Below, one piece after another: positions 1-8,171 of a DNA stretch of 63,175 bases. The stretch comes from Roseburia sp. (GTDB lineage: Bacteria; Bacillota; Clostridia; Lachnospirales; Lachnospiraceae). The stretch lies in contig JAMPFA010000005.1 in NCBI GenBank assembly GCA_023664725.1, positions 1 to 63,175 on the forward strand. The letters are read 5' to 3'. Position 1 is the first letter of the stretch, and every line of letters begins with the position of its first letter. The notes beneath the pieces were generated by a model, which was given only the letters and a program-made list of their open reading frames with translations, ran no database searches and was not told the origin of the DNA. Both the position numbers and the translations under genes were made by a program.

Positions 1-143
1 CATGTTACGAACGCTCATAAGGGCAAAAATAAGGGAAAGAAAAACCTATAACAAATTATAACATGAAATGAACAGGACAGGAAGAACTGATAAAAATGCT
101 TTCTTTATTTCTCTAAAACACAAACGGAAAGGACGGATAAGAA

Positions 144-383
144 ATGAATTTTATTTATGCAGCGTATAATGTATGCCATAACTGTATTGATGTAACCACT
201 TTTGACGGATATATTTTGCGGATAGATTGCAGCAAAGCAGAAGAAGGAATACAAACAACTCCATGCTCCGAATGTGCCTTAAATGCTTTGGCAATAGATA
301 AGCCTCTTGAATATGTAAGACTATATTTTGAGGGCGGTATGCAGATATGGGTAGATGCGGAAGATTCTTTGGAGATATGGTAG
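144..383 (+). CDS. small DUF6061-like protein of unknown function
   Basis: A 79-residue protein preceded by a purine-rich ribosome site (GGAAAGGACGG) 10 or so bases before the ATG. It carries two CxxC pairs, CHNC at residues 11-14 and CSEC at 41-44, which could bind a metal. The layout, with a short beta-rich start (TTFDGYILRID) and a later LEYVRL segment, recalls the small DUF6061 proteins of clostridial mobile elements, but that is a resemblance from memory only. It points toward the IetAS-like island and converges on it. No function can be assigned. Confidence 0.55.
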   Translation: MNFIYAAYNVCHNCIDVTTFDGYILRIDCSKAEEGIQTTPCSECALNALAIDKPLEYVRLYFEGGMQIWVDAEDSLEIW

Positions 384-460
384 TGACTGCAGTATATGTG
401 TATCCATACTTTATTATGTATATAATGCACTTCTTCATTTGAAAAGAATAAGGAGCCAAA

Positions 461-500
461 AGCTCTAAGTTCTTCTCAAAAACAAGAAGAACTTAGAGCT
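461..500 (-). terminator. 16-bp perfect inverted repeat, probable terminator
   Basis: AGCTCTAAGTTCTTCT at 461-476 pairs exactly with 485-500 around an 8-base loop. Read on the minus strand the stem is followed by TTTTGG, so it fits a rho-independent terminator for the 41-residue protein gene that stops at 507. On the plus strand no T tract follows. Confidence 0.65.
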
Positions 501-506
501 TGTCAC

Positions 507-632
507 CTAATGTTTTGCTGCTTTATGTTTGGCAAGCGTTTTTCCAGCTTGACTTTTCGCCTTGCTAGATGAAGAATTGGAAGACAATGTTTTTGCGGCT
601 TTTCCAACTTTTCCACCATGGTGTACTGCCAT
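507..632 (-). CDS. 41-residue Lys/His-rich basic protein next to the AAA/S8 pair
   Basis: This ORF encodes 41 residues beginning MAVHHGGKVGKAAK and ending in KHKAAKH. Lys plus His make up about a third of the residues, the centre is a Ser run (SSNSSSSK), and there are no acidic residues, Cys or Trp. The start is supported by AAAGGAGGT about 8 bases upstream, one of the best ribosome sites in the window, and the gene is closed by a strong hairpin. It lies on the same strand as the subtilisin-like protease, about 160 bases after its stop. Its charge suggests nucleic-acid or acidic-partner binding, or a protease substrate or regulator; this is inference. Confidence 0.7.
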   Translation of the reverse strand: MAVHHGGKVGKAAKTLSSNSSSSKAKSQAGKTLAKHKAAKH

Positions 633-792
633 CGTATTTACCTCCTTTGAAAAATCTCTTGTAAAAATCTATATAAACAGATAATATAAACTTGCGAAAT
701 TCATAAACTCTGCATAGAGCTTTTTACAAGGAAAGCCAAAATCTGTTTTAGTTATTTTTGTTTATGCTTTGACTGAAGTCTAACATACATTA

Positions 793-3147
793 TTATGCTT
801 CATCATTAACATTGATGATATTACGCAATTTAATGTTATGATGAACAAAATTTTTATAATCAAGTTGCTGAGATACTTCATTATAAACAGGAGCTTTTCC
901 CTGTGGGTCACGAATGGTCAAAAGCAGACAGTATTCCTGAGATAACTGGTAATTTCGGGCAGATGCATCTTGCTCAATAAAATCCCGGAAAAGACCATTT
1001 ATCTGAAGATACCATTTTCGATTCTTGCCAAGATATTTCTTCTTGTTAGAAGGAGTAATATCAGACAAGTCGACAGCATATTTCTTAACCGGATGAAATT
1101 TCTTTCCATATTTCACCAACGTACATTCCCGTTCAAACCCTGTTTTGGGATATGCTCCTTTTGTTCTTGAACTGTAGCAGCTATCTAAAAGAAGGTTTTG
1201 AGGTTCCTCTAATCCTTTAGGGTTTTTAACGGTTCTTTTATTAGTATCCCTATCTTTTTCAGTTGCATAGGTGCCGAATAAAATACCAATATCCGATTGG
1301 CAATATTCTCCCGCTTGTTTATCATCTACCAATGACTTAGTGACAAGTGTAACAATAATCTGCCCCACAAAATATCCATTCTCATCTACAAGGTTTGTGG
1401 GATACGGAAAATCAAACATTTCGATAAAGCTACCTTTATCCAACGTATCTCGTAAAATAAGTGTAATTTCATCTGCTGAGTTATACAACATCTCCTTGAC
1501 GTTTTGTGGCATTCCAAATCCCATTTGTGCTACTTTATCAGACATGATCATTCTGCAATGAGCAGGATATTTTGCATTGTGAATCATAAGCGCACGAATT
1601 AACAAAGGGTCAAATTCTTCGTTCATCAAATAAGACAATTCAGCCGCTAAACGCGATACCCAAGGAGTAGAAAAACTTGTTCCAACATTATATGCTATTT
1701 TTCCCTCAGGCGTAAAAGATGGCACACCCGTTGTGCAGAGACGACCGTGGTTCATTCCAGCATTGCCGCCATAAAATACTAAGTCTGGTTTAACAATGCT
1801 ACCAGGTCCAGGACCAATCCTTGTAAAAGGTGAGGGCATGTCTGCTTCCGCATAATCATAAGTTCCCTGTGTTTGCGCAAGGGAGCCGACAACAATAGCT
1901 CTGATAGAATCTGCAGATTTAGCAATACGGCTTTTGGGAAGCTGACGCATAAAGTTTGTACAGTTTCCAGATGATTTGATTATTAAAACATTATTTTCAT
2001 CCTGTATATTATCCAAAGCCATTCCAAAATCGGAAAATTCATTTATACTTGTTTCATCAATAGTTCCAAGAGAGAGATTCCAAATTTTAATACCATTATG
2101 TCGTTCTACGGCCTCTCTGATATGCTCAATCAAATCATCCTGGAAAATACGTTCCTTTGTCTCATCAGGATAAACCGTTGCGTCAAAAAGCTTTACCCCT
2201 GGCAAAGCAGTGTAGGAACTTCCATTTAATTCATCGCCATATTCCAAAATACCAGATACGAAAGTGCCGTGGGCGGGATTACGGTATTCATCTGGATAAT
2301 TCGTGAACGTTATGGTTTCTTTCCAATTTTGGAGAAATTGATTGTCAGCAATACCCGTATCAAGTACCCCCACAATGGGATACATCTCCGCTGTTTCAGG
2401 CTTTTTAGGTATGATTGCCGGCTCATGTGGGAGGGCGTCCAAAGTTGCTTCAACAGGGAACATCTTTTCTATGGTATACACTCCTTCAAAATCTCCCAAT
2501 AAAGCCAACTGTTCCGCACTGTCAAGACAAACTCGATATATTGTCATATCGGATGTATATTTTGTTTTATGGGAAATCACTATTCCGTTATCAGCACACT
2601 GCTGCTCAAATAAAATGTTAGTAGCAAAGTTCAAATCAAAATTGTTATAGTTTACCAGCCGTATTTTATAAAAATGGATGCTATCATCGTATTCGTCAAT
2701 AAGTGGATAGAATGGTGCAATATCTGTAATGGAAGATATCAGTTTTGCTTGGTTTTGTGTATCAGAAAGAATCTGCTCAATTCCAAAAAGTATTTTTTCA
2801 TCTGTAACCATTGTCAACAAACCACAGTTACTATGGAACCCCAAAACATTACTCCGTTCTTTATCAGCAAATAGGGAAGAAATGCTGCCCCTATGAGATT
2901 TGGCAATAGCCTTTTCTTCTATTGTTGTGCAGATAACCAATGGCAACTTTTTTCCGGTTTGTTGATGTCCACGCAAAACGGATGTGATATCATTGATTTC
3001 CGATACAAGTTTTGTAGAACGTTGTGATAAATTAGTGCCAGCAAGCACCCAGCTTGGTAATTTTGAATCCCCCCCGCCTTCGGTTGCCCGATCATCAAAA
3101 TCCTTTCTTTTTTCAAAAAACTGGATTGGTAGATATTTCTCAGTCAA
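793..3147 (-). CDS. S8 subtilisin-like serine peptidase, IetS-like
   Basis: A 784-residue protein with the subtilase catalytic triad in order: Asp in GVLDTGIADN (about residue 262), His in HGTFVSGI (about 293) and Ser in GTSFSTPWVSRLAA (about 493). There is no signal peptide, so it should act in the cytoplasm, with a long N-terminal region of about 250 residues and a C-terminal extension of about 250 residues that I do not recognise. The start is TTG; the ribosome site GGAGG lies inside the last codons of the upstream ATPase gene and only 2 bases separate the two genes, so translation is coupled. An AAA ATPase followed by a cytoplasmic subtilase is the arrangement of the IetAS plasmid-stability and anti-phage system. 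Assignment to that system rests on architecture and order. Confidence 0.85.
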   Translation of the reverse strand: MTEKYLPIQFFEKRKDFDDRATEGGGDSKLPSWVLAGTNLSQRSTKLVSEINDITSVLRGHQQTGKKLPLVICTTIEEKAIAKSHRGSISSLFADKERSNVLGFHSNCGLLTMVTDEKILFGIEQILSDTQNQAKLISSITDIAPFYPLIDEYDDSIHFYKIRLVNYNNFDLNFATNILFEQQCADNGIVISHKTKYTSDMTIYRVCLDSAEQLALLGDFEGVYTIEKMFPVEATLDALPHEPAIIPKKPETAEMYPIVGVLDTGIADNQFLQNWKETITFTNYPDEYRNPAHGTFVSGILEYGDELNGSSYTALPGVKLFDATVYPDETKERIFQDDLIEHIREAVERHNGIKIWNLSLGTIDETSINEFSDFGMALDNIQDENNVLIIKSSGNCTNFMRQLPKSRIAKSADSIRAIVVGSLAQTQGTYDYAEADMPSPFTRIGPGPGSIVKPDLVFYGGNAGMNHGRLCTTGVPSFTPEGKIAYNVGTSFSTPWVSRLAAELSYLMNEEFDPLLIRALMIHNAKYPAHCRMIMSDKVAQMGFGMPQNVKEMLYNSADEITLILRDTLDKGSFIEMFDFPYPTNLVDENGYFVGQIIVTLVTKSLVDDKQAGEYCQSDIGILFGTYATEKDRDTNKRTVKNPKGLEEPQNLLLDSCYSSRTKGAYPKTGFERECTLVKYGKKFHPVKKYAVDLSDITPSNKKKYLGKNRKWYLQINGLFRDFIEQDASARNYQLSQEYCLLLTIRDPQGKAPVYNEVSQQLDYKNFVHHNIKLRNIINVNDEA

Positions 3148-3149
3148 AA

Positions 3150-4250
3150 TTATTTACCTCCGGTACTGTTGATTAAACAATTACGAACTTGTCGTTGTGA
3201 AATATGGAAATATTCTGCTATTGCACGTTGAGCAAGACCACATTGTAATAAATATTGGATGAGTTCACGTTGGCCAACATTTCCATGGTATTTGAAGATT
3301 GCAATCTCACATAAAAAGTCAAATGCCGAAGCAATAATTTTATCTTTAATAATCATTTGTTTCACAACATTCTGTGTCAGTGTTTGAATGTCTGAATAGG
3401 ATAAACCATCCAGTTGATCCATAATGATAGAATATTGCTTTGGAGTAATATGCCCCATATCCAATGATTTTGTAATATTTCCAAACAAGAGGCGGATCTC
3501 ATCAAGATGCGGTTTCGGTACTTCAATTATTGTTTGAAACCTTCTCCATATAGCATCATCTAAAAGCTCCTGATGATTTGTCGCCGCCACCAGAATACCC
3601 TTTTTGCAATATACATCCATATTTTGAAGAAGGCTATTGACAACCCGCTTCAATTCTCCAAGTTCATGCTGATCATCACGAGCTTTGGCAATCGCATCAA
3701 ATTCATCCAAAAACAAAACACAGGGTTGGCGATCTGCAAAATCAAAAATGCGGCGTAAATTTTTAGCAGTATTCCCCAGCAAAGAAGAAATCAACGTATC
3801 CAAACGTGCTGTTACCAAAGGCAACTTCAATCTATTCGCCATACAGTTGGCAATGCTGGTTTTACCACATCCCGGAGGACCGTATAATAACAGTGACATA
3901 TTGAATGGCATATCCAATGCTTCCAGTTTATCTTTGATTTTGATGGTATCTTCAAAATCATCTAACCTAGCTTTTGTAGAATCAGACAAAATAATTTTTG
4001 GTGCAACTGGTTTATAATCTATATCTACAATTCCCATTCGGCTTTCCTGATCGACAGGCGGTGCTATCAAGGCATCTGTGATAGCAGAACCATTGTTTTT
4101 TCTTGATAATATGGTTTCAATCCGCTTGCTGGATTTCATGTCGCCATCTTGAGCCAGTTTTTTGGCTAACAGCAATGCATAATTTTTGACTTTGTCCTTA
4201 TCGCAGTCCAGACCGGCTTCTATAATCTTAGTTATCTCCGAATAATACAT
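3150..4250 (-). CDS. AAA+ ATPase, IetA-like partner of the S8 peptidase
   Basis: A 366-residue classical AAA ATPase. Walker A is GPPGCGKTS, Walker B is VLFLDEFDAIA, sensor 1 lies in AATNHQELLDD and the arginine-finger segment IWRRF follows. The C-terminal 40 residues (YLLQCGLAQRAIAEYF then QRQVRNCL) look like a helix-turn-helix. An open frame runs 22 codons further upstream, but it would cross a good promoter; the ATG at 4250 has GGAGG about 9 bases before it and is chosen here. The ATPase probably senses or loads substrates and controls the protease encoded immediately downstream. Confidence 0.85.
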   Translation of the reverse strand: MYYSEITKIIEAGLDCDKDKVKNYALLLAKKLAQDGDMKSSKRIETILSRKNNGSAITDALIAPPVDQESRMGIVDIDYKPVAPKIILSDSTKARLDDFEDTIKIKDKLEALDMPFNMSLLLYGPPGCGKTSIANCMANRLKLPLVTARLDTLISSLLGNTAKNLRRIFDFADRQPCVLFLDEFDAIAKARDDQHELGELKRVVNSLLQNMDVYCKKGILVAATNHQELLDDAIWRRFQTIIEVPKPHLDEIRLLFGNITKSLDMGHITPKQYSIIMDQLDGLSYSDIQTLTQNVVKQMIIKDKIIASAFDFLCEIAIFKYHGNVGQRELIQYLLQCGLAQRAIAEYFHISQRQVRNCLINSTGGK

Positions 4251-4272
4251 CCCTTTATCCTCCATGCGTACC

Positions 4273-4301
4273 ATGTTAACACAAATCCGTATCAATGTCA
4301 A
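4273..4301 (-). promoter_or_regulatory. sigma-A type promoter for the AAA/S8 operon
   Basis: On the minus strand TTGACA (4301-4296) is a perfect -35, followed by exactly 17 bases and TAACAT (4278-4273). Transcription would start near 4266, leaving a leader of about 16 bases that contains the ribosome site for the ATG at 4250. Confidence 0.65.
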
Positions 4302-4590
4302 TACATAACGTATCAAAATACAAAAAAACGCATCAGAATAAGCTGCTTTGTATTAAATCAAGCGGATTTCGGAGCAAAAAATCAATTCGCATAAATTTAT
4401 TGGATAGATTCTATTTACCTGAACCAATTAGTATGCTTTTTCTTTTTAAAAATTGAGTAGTACTAGAAATTTGGCTCATATTGTGCTATACTATATTTTG
4501 TATATTTATGTTTAGAAGTTTTGACATATGGGGAAAGACAAAACCAATTTTCTTTATAAAACAGCAAAGTTTTTGAAAGGTGGCTTTGGT
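4302..4590. other. AT-rich intergenic region between divergent genes
   Basis: This strongly AT-rich stretch separates the minus-strand AAA/S8 operon from the plus-strand genes. A TATACT box near 4488-4493 could be a -10 for the plus strand, but no good -35 was found. The open frames here lack ribosome sites and are not supported as genes. Confidence 0.4.
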
Positions 4591-4690
4591 ATGGCAAAGA
4601 AAGAACCAAAAACAGATTTTTGGGTTTACGAATTGTTGAAGGAAGCAAATGGGAATTTGTTTAGTAGACAAACTTCATATAACGATATAG
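4591..4690 (+). pseudogene. possible N-terminal remnant of an N-6 DNA methylase
   Basis: From an ATG with AAAGGTGG upstream the frame reads MAKKEPKTDFWVYELLKEAN and continues for about a dozen plausible residues before losing any recognisable pattern. The segment FWVYELLKEAN resembles the first helix of type I/II restriction-modification N-6 methylases, where it is followed by a conserved stretch that is missing here. The frame then runs into the start of the HAD phosphatase gene. The match is short and from memory, but a restriction-modification relic beside an IetAS-like locus would be typical of a defence island. Confidence 0.35.
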
Positions 4691-4717
4691 GTTGTGTTTG
4701 GAAAACGGGAGGAATTT

Positions 4718-5539
4718 ATGAAGACTCTGTATGTATCAGACTTAGATGGAACATTGTTACGAAGTGATGCCCGGACTTCTGCGTATACGAATCAAGTGAT
4801 CAATCAATTAACCTCAGATGGGATGCTTTTTTCTTATGCTACGGCTCGGTCATATCGAACGGCTGCAAAAGCGACAAAAGGACTAAATGCTAAAATGCCG
4901 ATCATTACATACAATGGCGCTGTCATTTTGCAAAATGATACGTTTGATATCATTGAAAAAAATGTATTTTGCCAAAATGAAAAAGAAGAAATCTTACATG
5001 AATTGCTGCGTCGAGGCATTTATCCGATTGTTTACGCTTACATGTCAGGGAAAGAAAAATTTTCCTATCTTGCCAATCAATGCAATCGCGCCACAACGGA
5101 ATTTTTATTGACCCGTAAGGGGGATATAAGGGATACGCCTGTTGAATTTGACAGTGCGTTGGGATTCGGAGATGTTTTCTATTTTACTTGCATAGATGCA
5201 TACGAAAAATTGGAACCACTGTACCTTCAATTCAAAGAAAAATATCACTGTATTTTTCAAACAGACATTTATAGCGGGGAACAATGGTTAGAAATTGTAC
5301 CCAAAAGTGTTTCAAAGGCAAATGCAATTTTACAATTAAAAGAGCGTTTGGGAATTGATTACATTGTTGCATTTGGCGATGGGAAAAATGATATTGAAAT
5401 GTTTGAAATAGCGGATGAATCATATGCTGTGGAGAATGCGGTAGACGAATTAAAAGCAATCGCTGCCGGAGTGATAGAAAGCAATGATTCTGATGGCGTA
5501 GCGAAATGGTTAGATCATAAGTTCTCTGCGATGGTATGA
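4718..5539 (+). CDS. Cof-type HAD-IIB family hydrolase
   Basis: A 273-residue sugar-phosphate or nucleotide phosphatase of the HAD superfamily. Motif I is SDLDGTLL at residues 7-14 with the nucleophile Asp, motif II is the Thr in YATARS, and motifs III/IV lie in AFGDGKNDIEMF near residue 220. The roughly 100-residue cap between motifs II and III is the C2 (Cof) type. The ATG at 4718 follows GGGAGG by 7 bases and is preferred over an upstream ATG at 4694. It stands alone between a gene remnant and an acetyltransferase. The substrate cannot be told from sequence. Confidence 0.85.
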   Translation: MKTLYVSDLDGTLLRSDARTSAYTNQVINQLTSDGMLFSYATARSYRTAAKATKGLNAKMPIITYNGAVILQNDTFDIIEKNVFCQNEKEEILHELLRRGIYPIVYAYMSGKEKFSYLANQCNRATTEFLLTRKGDIRDTPVEFDSALGFGDVFYFTCIDAYEKLEPLYLQFKEKYHCIFQTDIYSGEQWLEIVPKSVSKANAILQLKERLGIDYIVAFGDGKNDIEMFEIADESYAVENAVDELKAIAAGVIESNDSDGVAKWLDHKFSAMV

Positions 5540-5700
5540 TCATGCAGCGGAAACATTCCCTTTCCCTTGTGGGCGTATTGCTCACTCAGTTTATTTCCAT
5601 GTTGGATGATTCCTGGACGAACTGGGGGAGAAATTGTGATGTGTGAAAAGCGGTTAAAAAACACAAAGGACGCTGTTATAAATGAAGGATAGGAGAAGAT
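5540..5700 (+). other. short spacer with a 36-codon unsupported frame
   Basis: A 36-codon frame starting near 5541 includes a hydrophobic run (LVGVLLTQFISML) but has no ribosome site and could be a worn fragment of a membrane protein gene. Nothing else was recognised apart from the GGAG ribosome site of the next gene. Confidence 0.25.
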
Positions 5701-6468
5701 ATGACAAATCAGGAAATATTTCAAATTGCATTGCAACAGTCGGCCTATGACTGTAACTGCAATGCGGAGGATTTTTTATCCTCGGAAAACAGGGTGGTTC
5801 TGTCCCAGGCGAATGAGAAGGCAAGGGCGTATCTTCCCCTCCCCCTGGAATGTGATTTGGTGTCATACGGCAACAATATTGTTGCCCAGGTCAGCCCAAG
5901 GATGAAAGAAATTGTGAAATGGTATATAGACAAATATCCGGCAGAACACTGCTTTGAATCGCCGAATGTGATTGCCCTACATGAGAAACTGGCAGCGTTT
6001 GGGTATAAAGTCTGTTTTATGGCGGAGTACTTTTTACCTGATATCCATGAACTGAAAAAACAGCCCTGCGGCTATGAGCAAAGGGTTTTAGTTCCGGAGG
6101 ATTTTCAACCCTATTATACGGAGGAATGGGGCAATGCCCTGTGTAAGGACAGAAAGCATCTGGACAGGCTGGCTGTGGGGGCATTCCATAAGGGCAGGCT
6201 TGTGGGGCTTGCAGGCGGTTCTGCAGACTGCGAAACCATGTATCAAATTGGCGTCGATGTCCTGCCCGAGTACAGAAGACAGGGGATTGCGTCCTCGCTC
6301 ACCAGCAGGCTTGCGCTTGAAATCTTGGAGCTTGGGAAGGCGCCGTTTTACTGCGCCGCATGGTCCAATCTGAAATCGGTCCGCAATGCGATCAAATCTG
6401 GGTTCCGCCCTGCCTGGGTGGAGCTTACGGCAAGGGATAAGGATTTCGTGGATAAGATGAATCGGTAA
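5701..6468 (+). CDS. GNAT family N-acetyltransferase (255 aa)
   Basis: The C-terminal half has the GNAT core: a beta strand YQIGVDVLPEYRR, the acetyl-CoA pyrophosphate loop RRQGIASSL near residue 200, then helix and NLKSVRNAIKSGFRPAW. The N-terminal 130 residues are an extra domain and make the protein longer than a simple GNAT. The ATG follows GGAGAAG closely. It is the first of a run of plus-strand accessory genes and lies 6 bases before the next ORF. Its acceptor is unknown. Confidence 0.85.
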   Translation: MTNQEIFQIALQQSAYDCNCNAEDFLSSENRVVLSQANEKARAYLPLPLECDLVSYGNNIVAQVSPRMKEIVKWYIDKYPAEHCFESPNVIALHEKLAAFGYKVCFMAEYFLPDIHELKKQPCGYEQRVLVPEDFQPYYTEEWGNALCKDRKHLDRLAVGAFHKGRLVGLAGGSADCETMYQIGVDVLPEYRRQGIASSLTSRLALEILELGKAPFYCAAWSNLKSVRNAIKSGFRPAWVELTARDKDFVDKMNR

Positions 6469-6474
6469 AGGAAA

Positions 6475-6981
6475 ATGGATAGTTGGGGGAGGGGCAGGAA
6501 GTTATATAAGCCCTTTGCCAAAAAAAGAAATGTTGTTTATGGCAATCCCGTCTATGTGGATGGTTTTTACTATTTCCTGCAGGGGGATTATGGGGAAAAG
6601 AAGATTGCGTTGTACCGTTATATCCCGGAACAGCTTTTGGAAAAGGTGACGGAATTGGGCACAGAGGAGGTAAACCTGTACAACCTGCATATCATAGGGG
6701 GTTCGGTGCATATCGTCAGCCAGGAGGATCGTTTTGAGTGTTATTACCCGGTACGGATTTCTTTTGCGATTGAGGGCAAAGAAACGGCCATGTTTATGGA
6801 AGACGGCAGGATATATTTTGAAACATGGGTGGAGGAGGGCTGGGATGCGGAAAGGGATTGCGCAACGGATGCATATGACTATTACCACAAAATAATCGTG
6901 AAAGATTATGACGGGCGTGTGCTCTCGGAGGAGAGGGGGTTTTTGTATCAGGCGGCGGACGGGACTTGGTGGATTGCATGA
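6475..6981 (+). CDS. hypothetical protein, 168 aa
   Basis: This soluble protein is rich in Tyr, Gly and Glu, with repeated short beta-strand patterns (YVDGFYYFLQGDYG, MFMEDGRIYFETW). There is no signal peptide, no membrane segment and no known motif. The pattern of aromatic and acidic residues suggests a small beta-propeller-like or beta-sandwich fold, which is only an impression. It starts 6 bases after the upstream acetyltransferase and is probably co-transcribed with it. Confidence 0.6.
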   Translation: MDSWGRGRKLYKPFAKKRNVVYGNPVYVDGFYYFLQGDYGEKKIALYRYIPEQLLEKVTELGTEEVNLYNLHIIGGSVHIVSQEDRFECYYPVRISFAIEGKETAMFMEDGRIYFETWVEEGWDAERDCATDAYDYYHKIIVKDYDGRVLSEERGFLYQAADGTWWIA

Positions 6982-7021
6982 AAAACAGGGGAAGGAAAGC
7001 GGCGGATTTGAGGTGCGTAGG

Positions 7022-7435
7022 ATGAAAAGGAAAAAAACAGCCGCATTGTTTGTAACAGCAGCGATTCTTGCAGGAATCATGGCAGTGTGGTATTTTACGC
7101 CAAAACAGTTTTTGGGCAGAGTGGAGGCATCTGCAATATGGTCTATCCTGGTATTCGACGGCAATACGGGAACAGAATTTGTGATTGACGATTCAGAGGA
7201 GATAAAACGGATTGTGGAAAACATACAGGGCATGGACATGAAAAGGGACGGCCTCTGTGTCGGTTACAGTGGATATGGTTTAAAAATGGAGTTCCAGGGG
7301 GAAGATGGAAAGCGGGTGGATGGTTTTATGATCAACAGCCCTGATATGATACGGGAGGAACCGTTTTTTTACCGCTGTAATGGGGGATTGTGTTTTGATT
7401 ATCTGAAAGAGCTGGAAGGCAGGAGCGTAAATTGA
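7022..7435 (+). CDS. membrane-anchored hypothetical protein, 137 aa
   Basis: The start at 7022 gives MKRKKTAALFVTAAILAGIM, a positively charged N-terminus followed by one hydrophobic helix of about 18 residues, so it is a type II anchored or secreted protein without a lipobox Cys. The exposed part of about 110 residues has no motif I know; it contains two Cys (in GLCVGY and YRCNGGLC). An upstream extension of the frame overlaps the previous gene and has no ribosome site. The last eight codons are duplicated about 650 bases downstream (see the repeat entries), so a second copy of the gene may once have followed. Confidence 0.6.
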   Translation: MKRKKTAALFVTAAILAGIMAVWYFTPKQFLGRVEASAIWSILVFDGNTGTEFVIDDSEEIKRIVENIQGMDMKRDGLCVGYSGYGLKMEFQGEDGKRVDGFMINSPDMIREEPFFYRCNGGLCFDYLKELEGRSVN

Positions 7436-7483
7436 CGTGTGAATTTTGTTGCACATAAGGCGGCATAGCGGTTATGATTGGAG
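7411..7483 (+). repeat. direct repeat copy 1: gene tail plus promoter
   Basis: About 73 bases beginning GCTGGAAGGCAGG and covering the last codons of the 137-residue gene and the following spacer. The same segment recurs at 8066-8138 with about 9 mismatches, roughly 88 percent identity. Copy 1 contains TTGCAC (7449-7454), an 18-base spacer and TATGAT (7473-7478), so it may start transcription of the downstream acetyltransferase. Confidence 0.75.
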
Positions 7484-7527
7484 CGGCAAGGACTTGGCGG
7501 AGGAAAGCACAATGAAGGAAAATGAGA

Positions 7528-8043
7528 ATGAATTATAGAATGGCAGAAATAAATGATATGGAAAATATATGCACTCTAGTTTGTGAGGCAATTAAGCAGA
7601 TGGAAAATCAGGGAATATACCAATGGGATGCCCTGTATCCAACCAGGGAAGATTTTACGGAAGATATTTGCAAAAACAGTCTTTATGTAGTGGAAGACAG
7701 GGACAGGCTGGCGGCAATCTATGCGATTAGCCAGGAATGTGAGGATGAATATCATACATGCGCATGGAAGAATCCTGATGATACTGCCTGTGTCATACAT
7801 AGGTTCTGTGTATCCCCTGATTTTCAACATAGAGGAGTTGGAACAGAGGTATTACATCATATTGAAACGCAGCTTAGAGAATTTTTGTATACTTCTGTTA
7901 GATTAGATGTTTATACGCAAAATCCTTATGCGGTAAAACTGTATAAAAACAGCGGATATGAGGAACGTGGCTATGCAGATTGGCGTAAAGGCCGTTTTAT
8001 ATTGATGGAGAAGAGTCTGTACCTGTCTGAATGTGAGAGATAA
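7528..8043 (+). CDS. GNAT family N-acetyltransferase (171 aa)
   Basis: A complete single-domain GNAT enzyme. The core shows VIHRFCVSPDFQHRGVGTEVL, with the acetyl-CoA loop QHRGVG, then LDVYTQNPYAVKLYKNSGYEERG, the usual motif B ending. The N-terminal part (YQWDALYPTREDF) is typical of acetyltransferases annotated as acting on small molecules. The ATG at 7528 has AAGGAA 7 bases upstream, better placed than for the ATG at 7522. It is bounded on both sides by copies of a 73-base direct repeat, suggesting it arrived or was duplicated as a unit. Confidence 0.85.
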   Translation: MNYRMAEINDMENICTLVCEAIKQMENQGIYQWDALYPTREDFTEDICKNSLYVVEDRDRLAAIYAISQECEDEYHTCAWKNPDDTACVIHRFCVSPDFQHRGVGTEVLHHIETQLREFLYTSVRLDVYTQNPYAVKLYKNSGYEERGYADWRKGRFILMEKSLYLSECER

Positions 8044-8065
8044 AGTTCTGGGGGAAGAGGAAAGG

Positions 8066-8138
8066 GCTGGAAGGCAGAAGTGTAAATTGACATGTGAATT
8101 TTGTTGCACATAGGATGGCATAGCGGTTATAATTAAAG
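8066..8138 (+). repeat. direct repeat copy 2: orphan gene tail plus promoter
   Basis: This second copy of the 7411-7483 segment again encodes the residues LEGRSVN and a stop, but here nothing of the rest of that gene precedes it. It is followed by the same spacer. Its promoter-like part is better than in copy 1, ending in a perfect TATAAT. Confidence 0.75.
8104..8133 (+). promoter_or_regulatory. probable promoter of the Phd/RelE pair
   Basis: TTGCAC (8104-8109), an 18-base spacer and TATAAT (8128-8133) lie about 40 bases before the antitoxin start. The -35 is weak. The element sits inside the direct repeat. Confidence 0.45.
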
Positions 8139-8171
8139 TAGTAGGTAAATAAAAAGATTGGAGTGTGCGAG

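Noticed and set aside
1-143. Left edge of the window
   Set aside because: AT-rich with no open frame, hairpin or promoter that could be supported; the neighbouring gene lies outside.
6502-7239. 245-codon minus-strand open frame
   Set aside because: Antisense to the hypothetical genes at 6475 and 7022 with no family pattern; the plus-strand genes have better starts and spacing.
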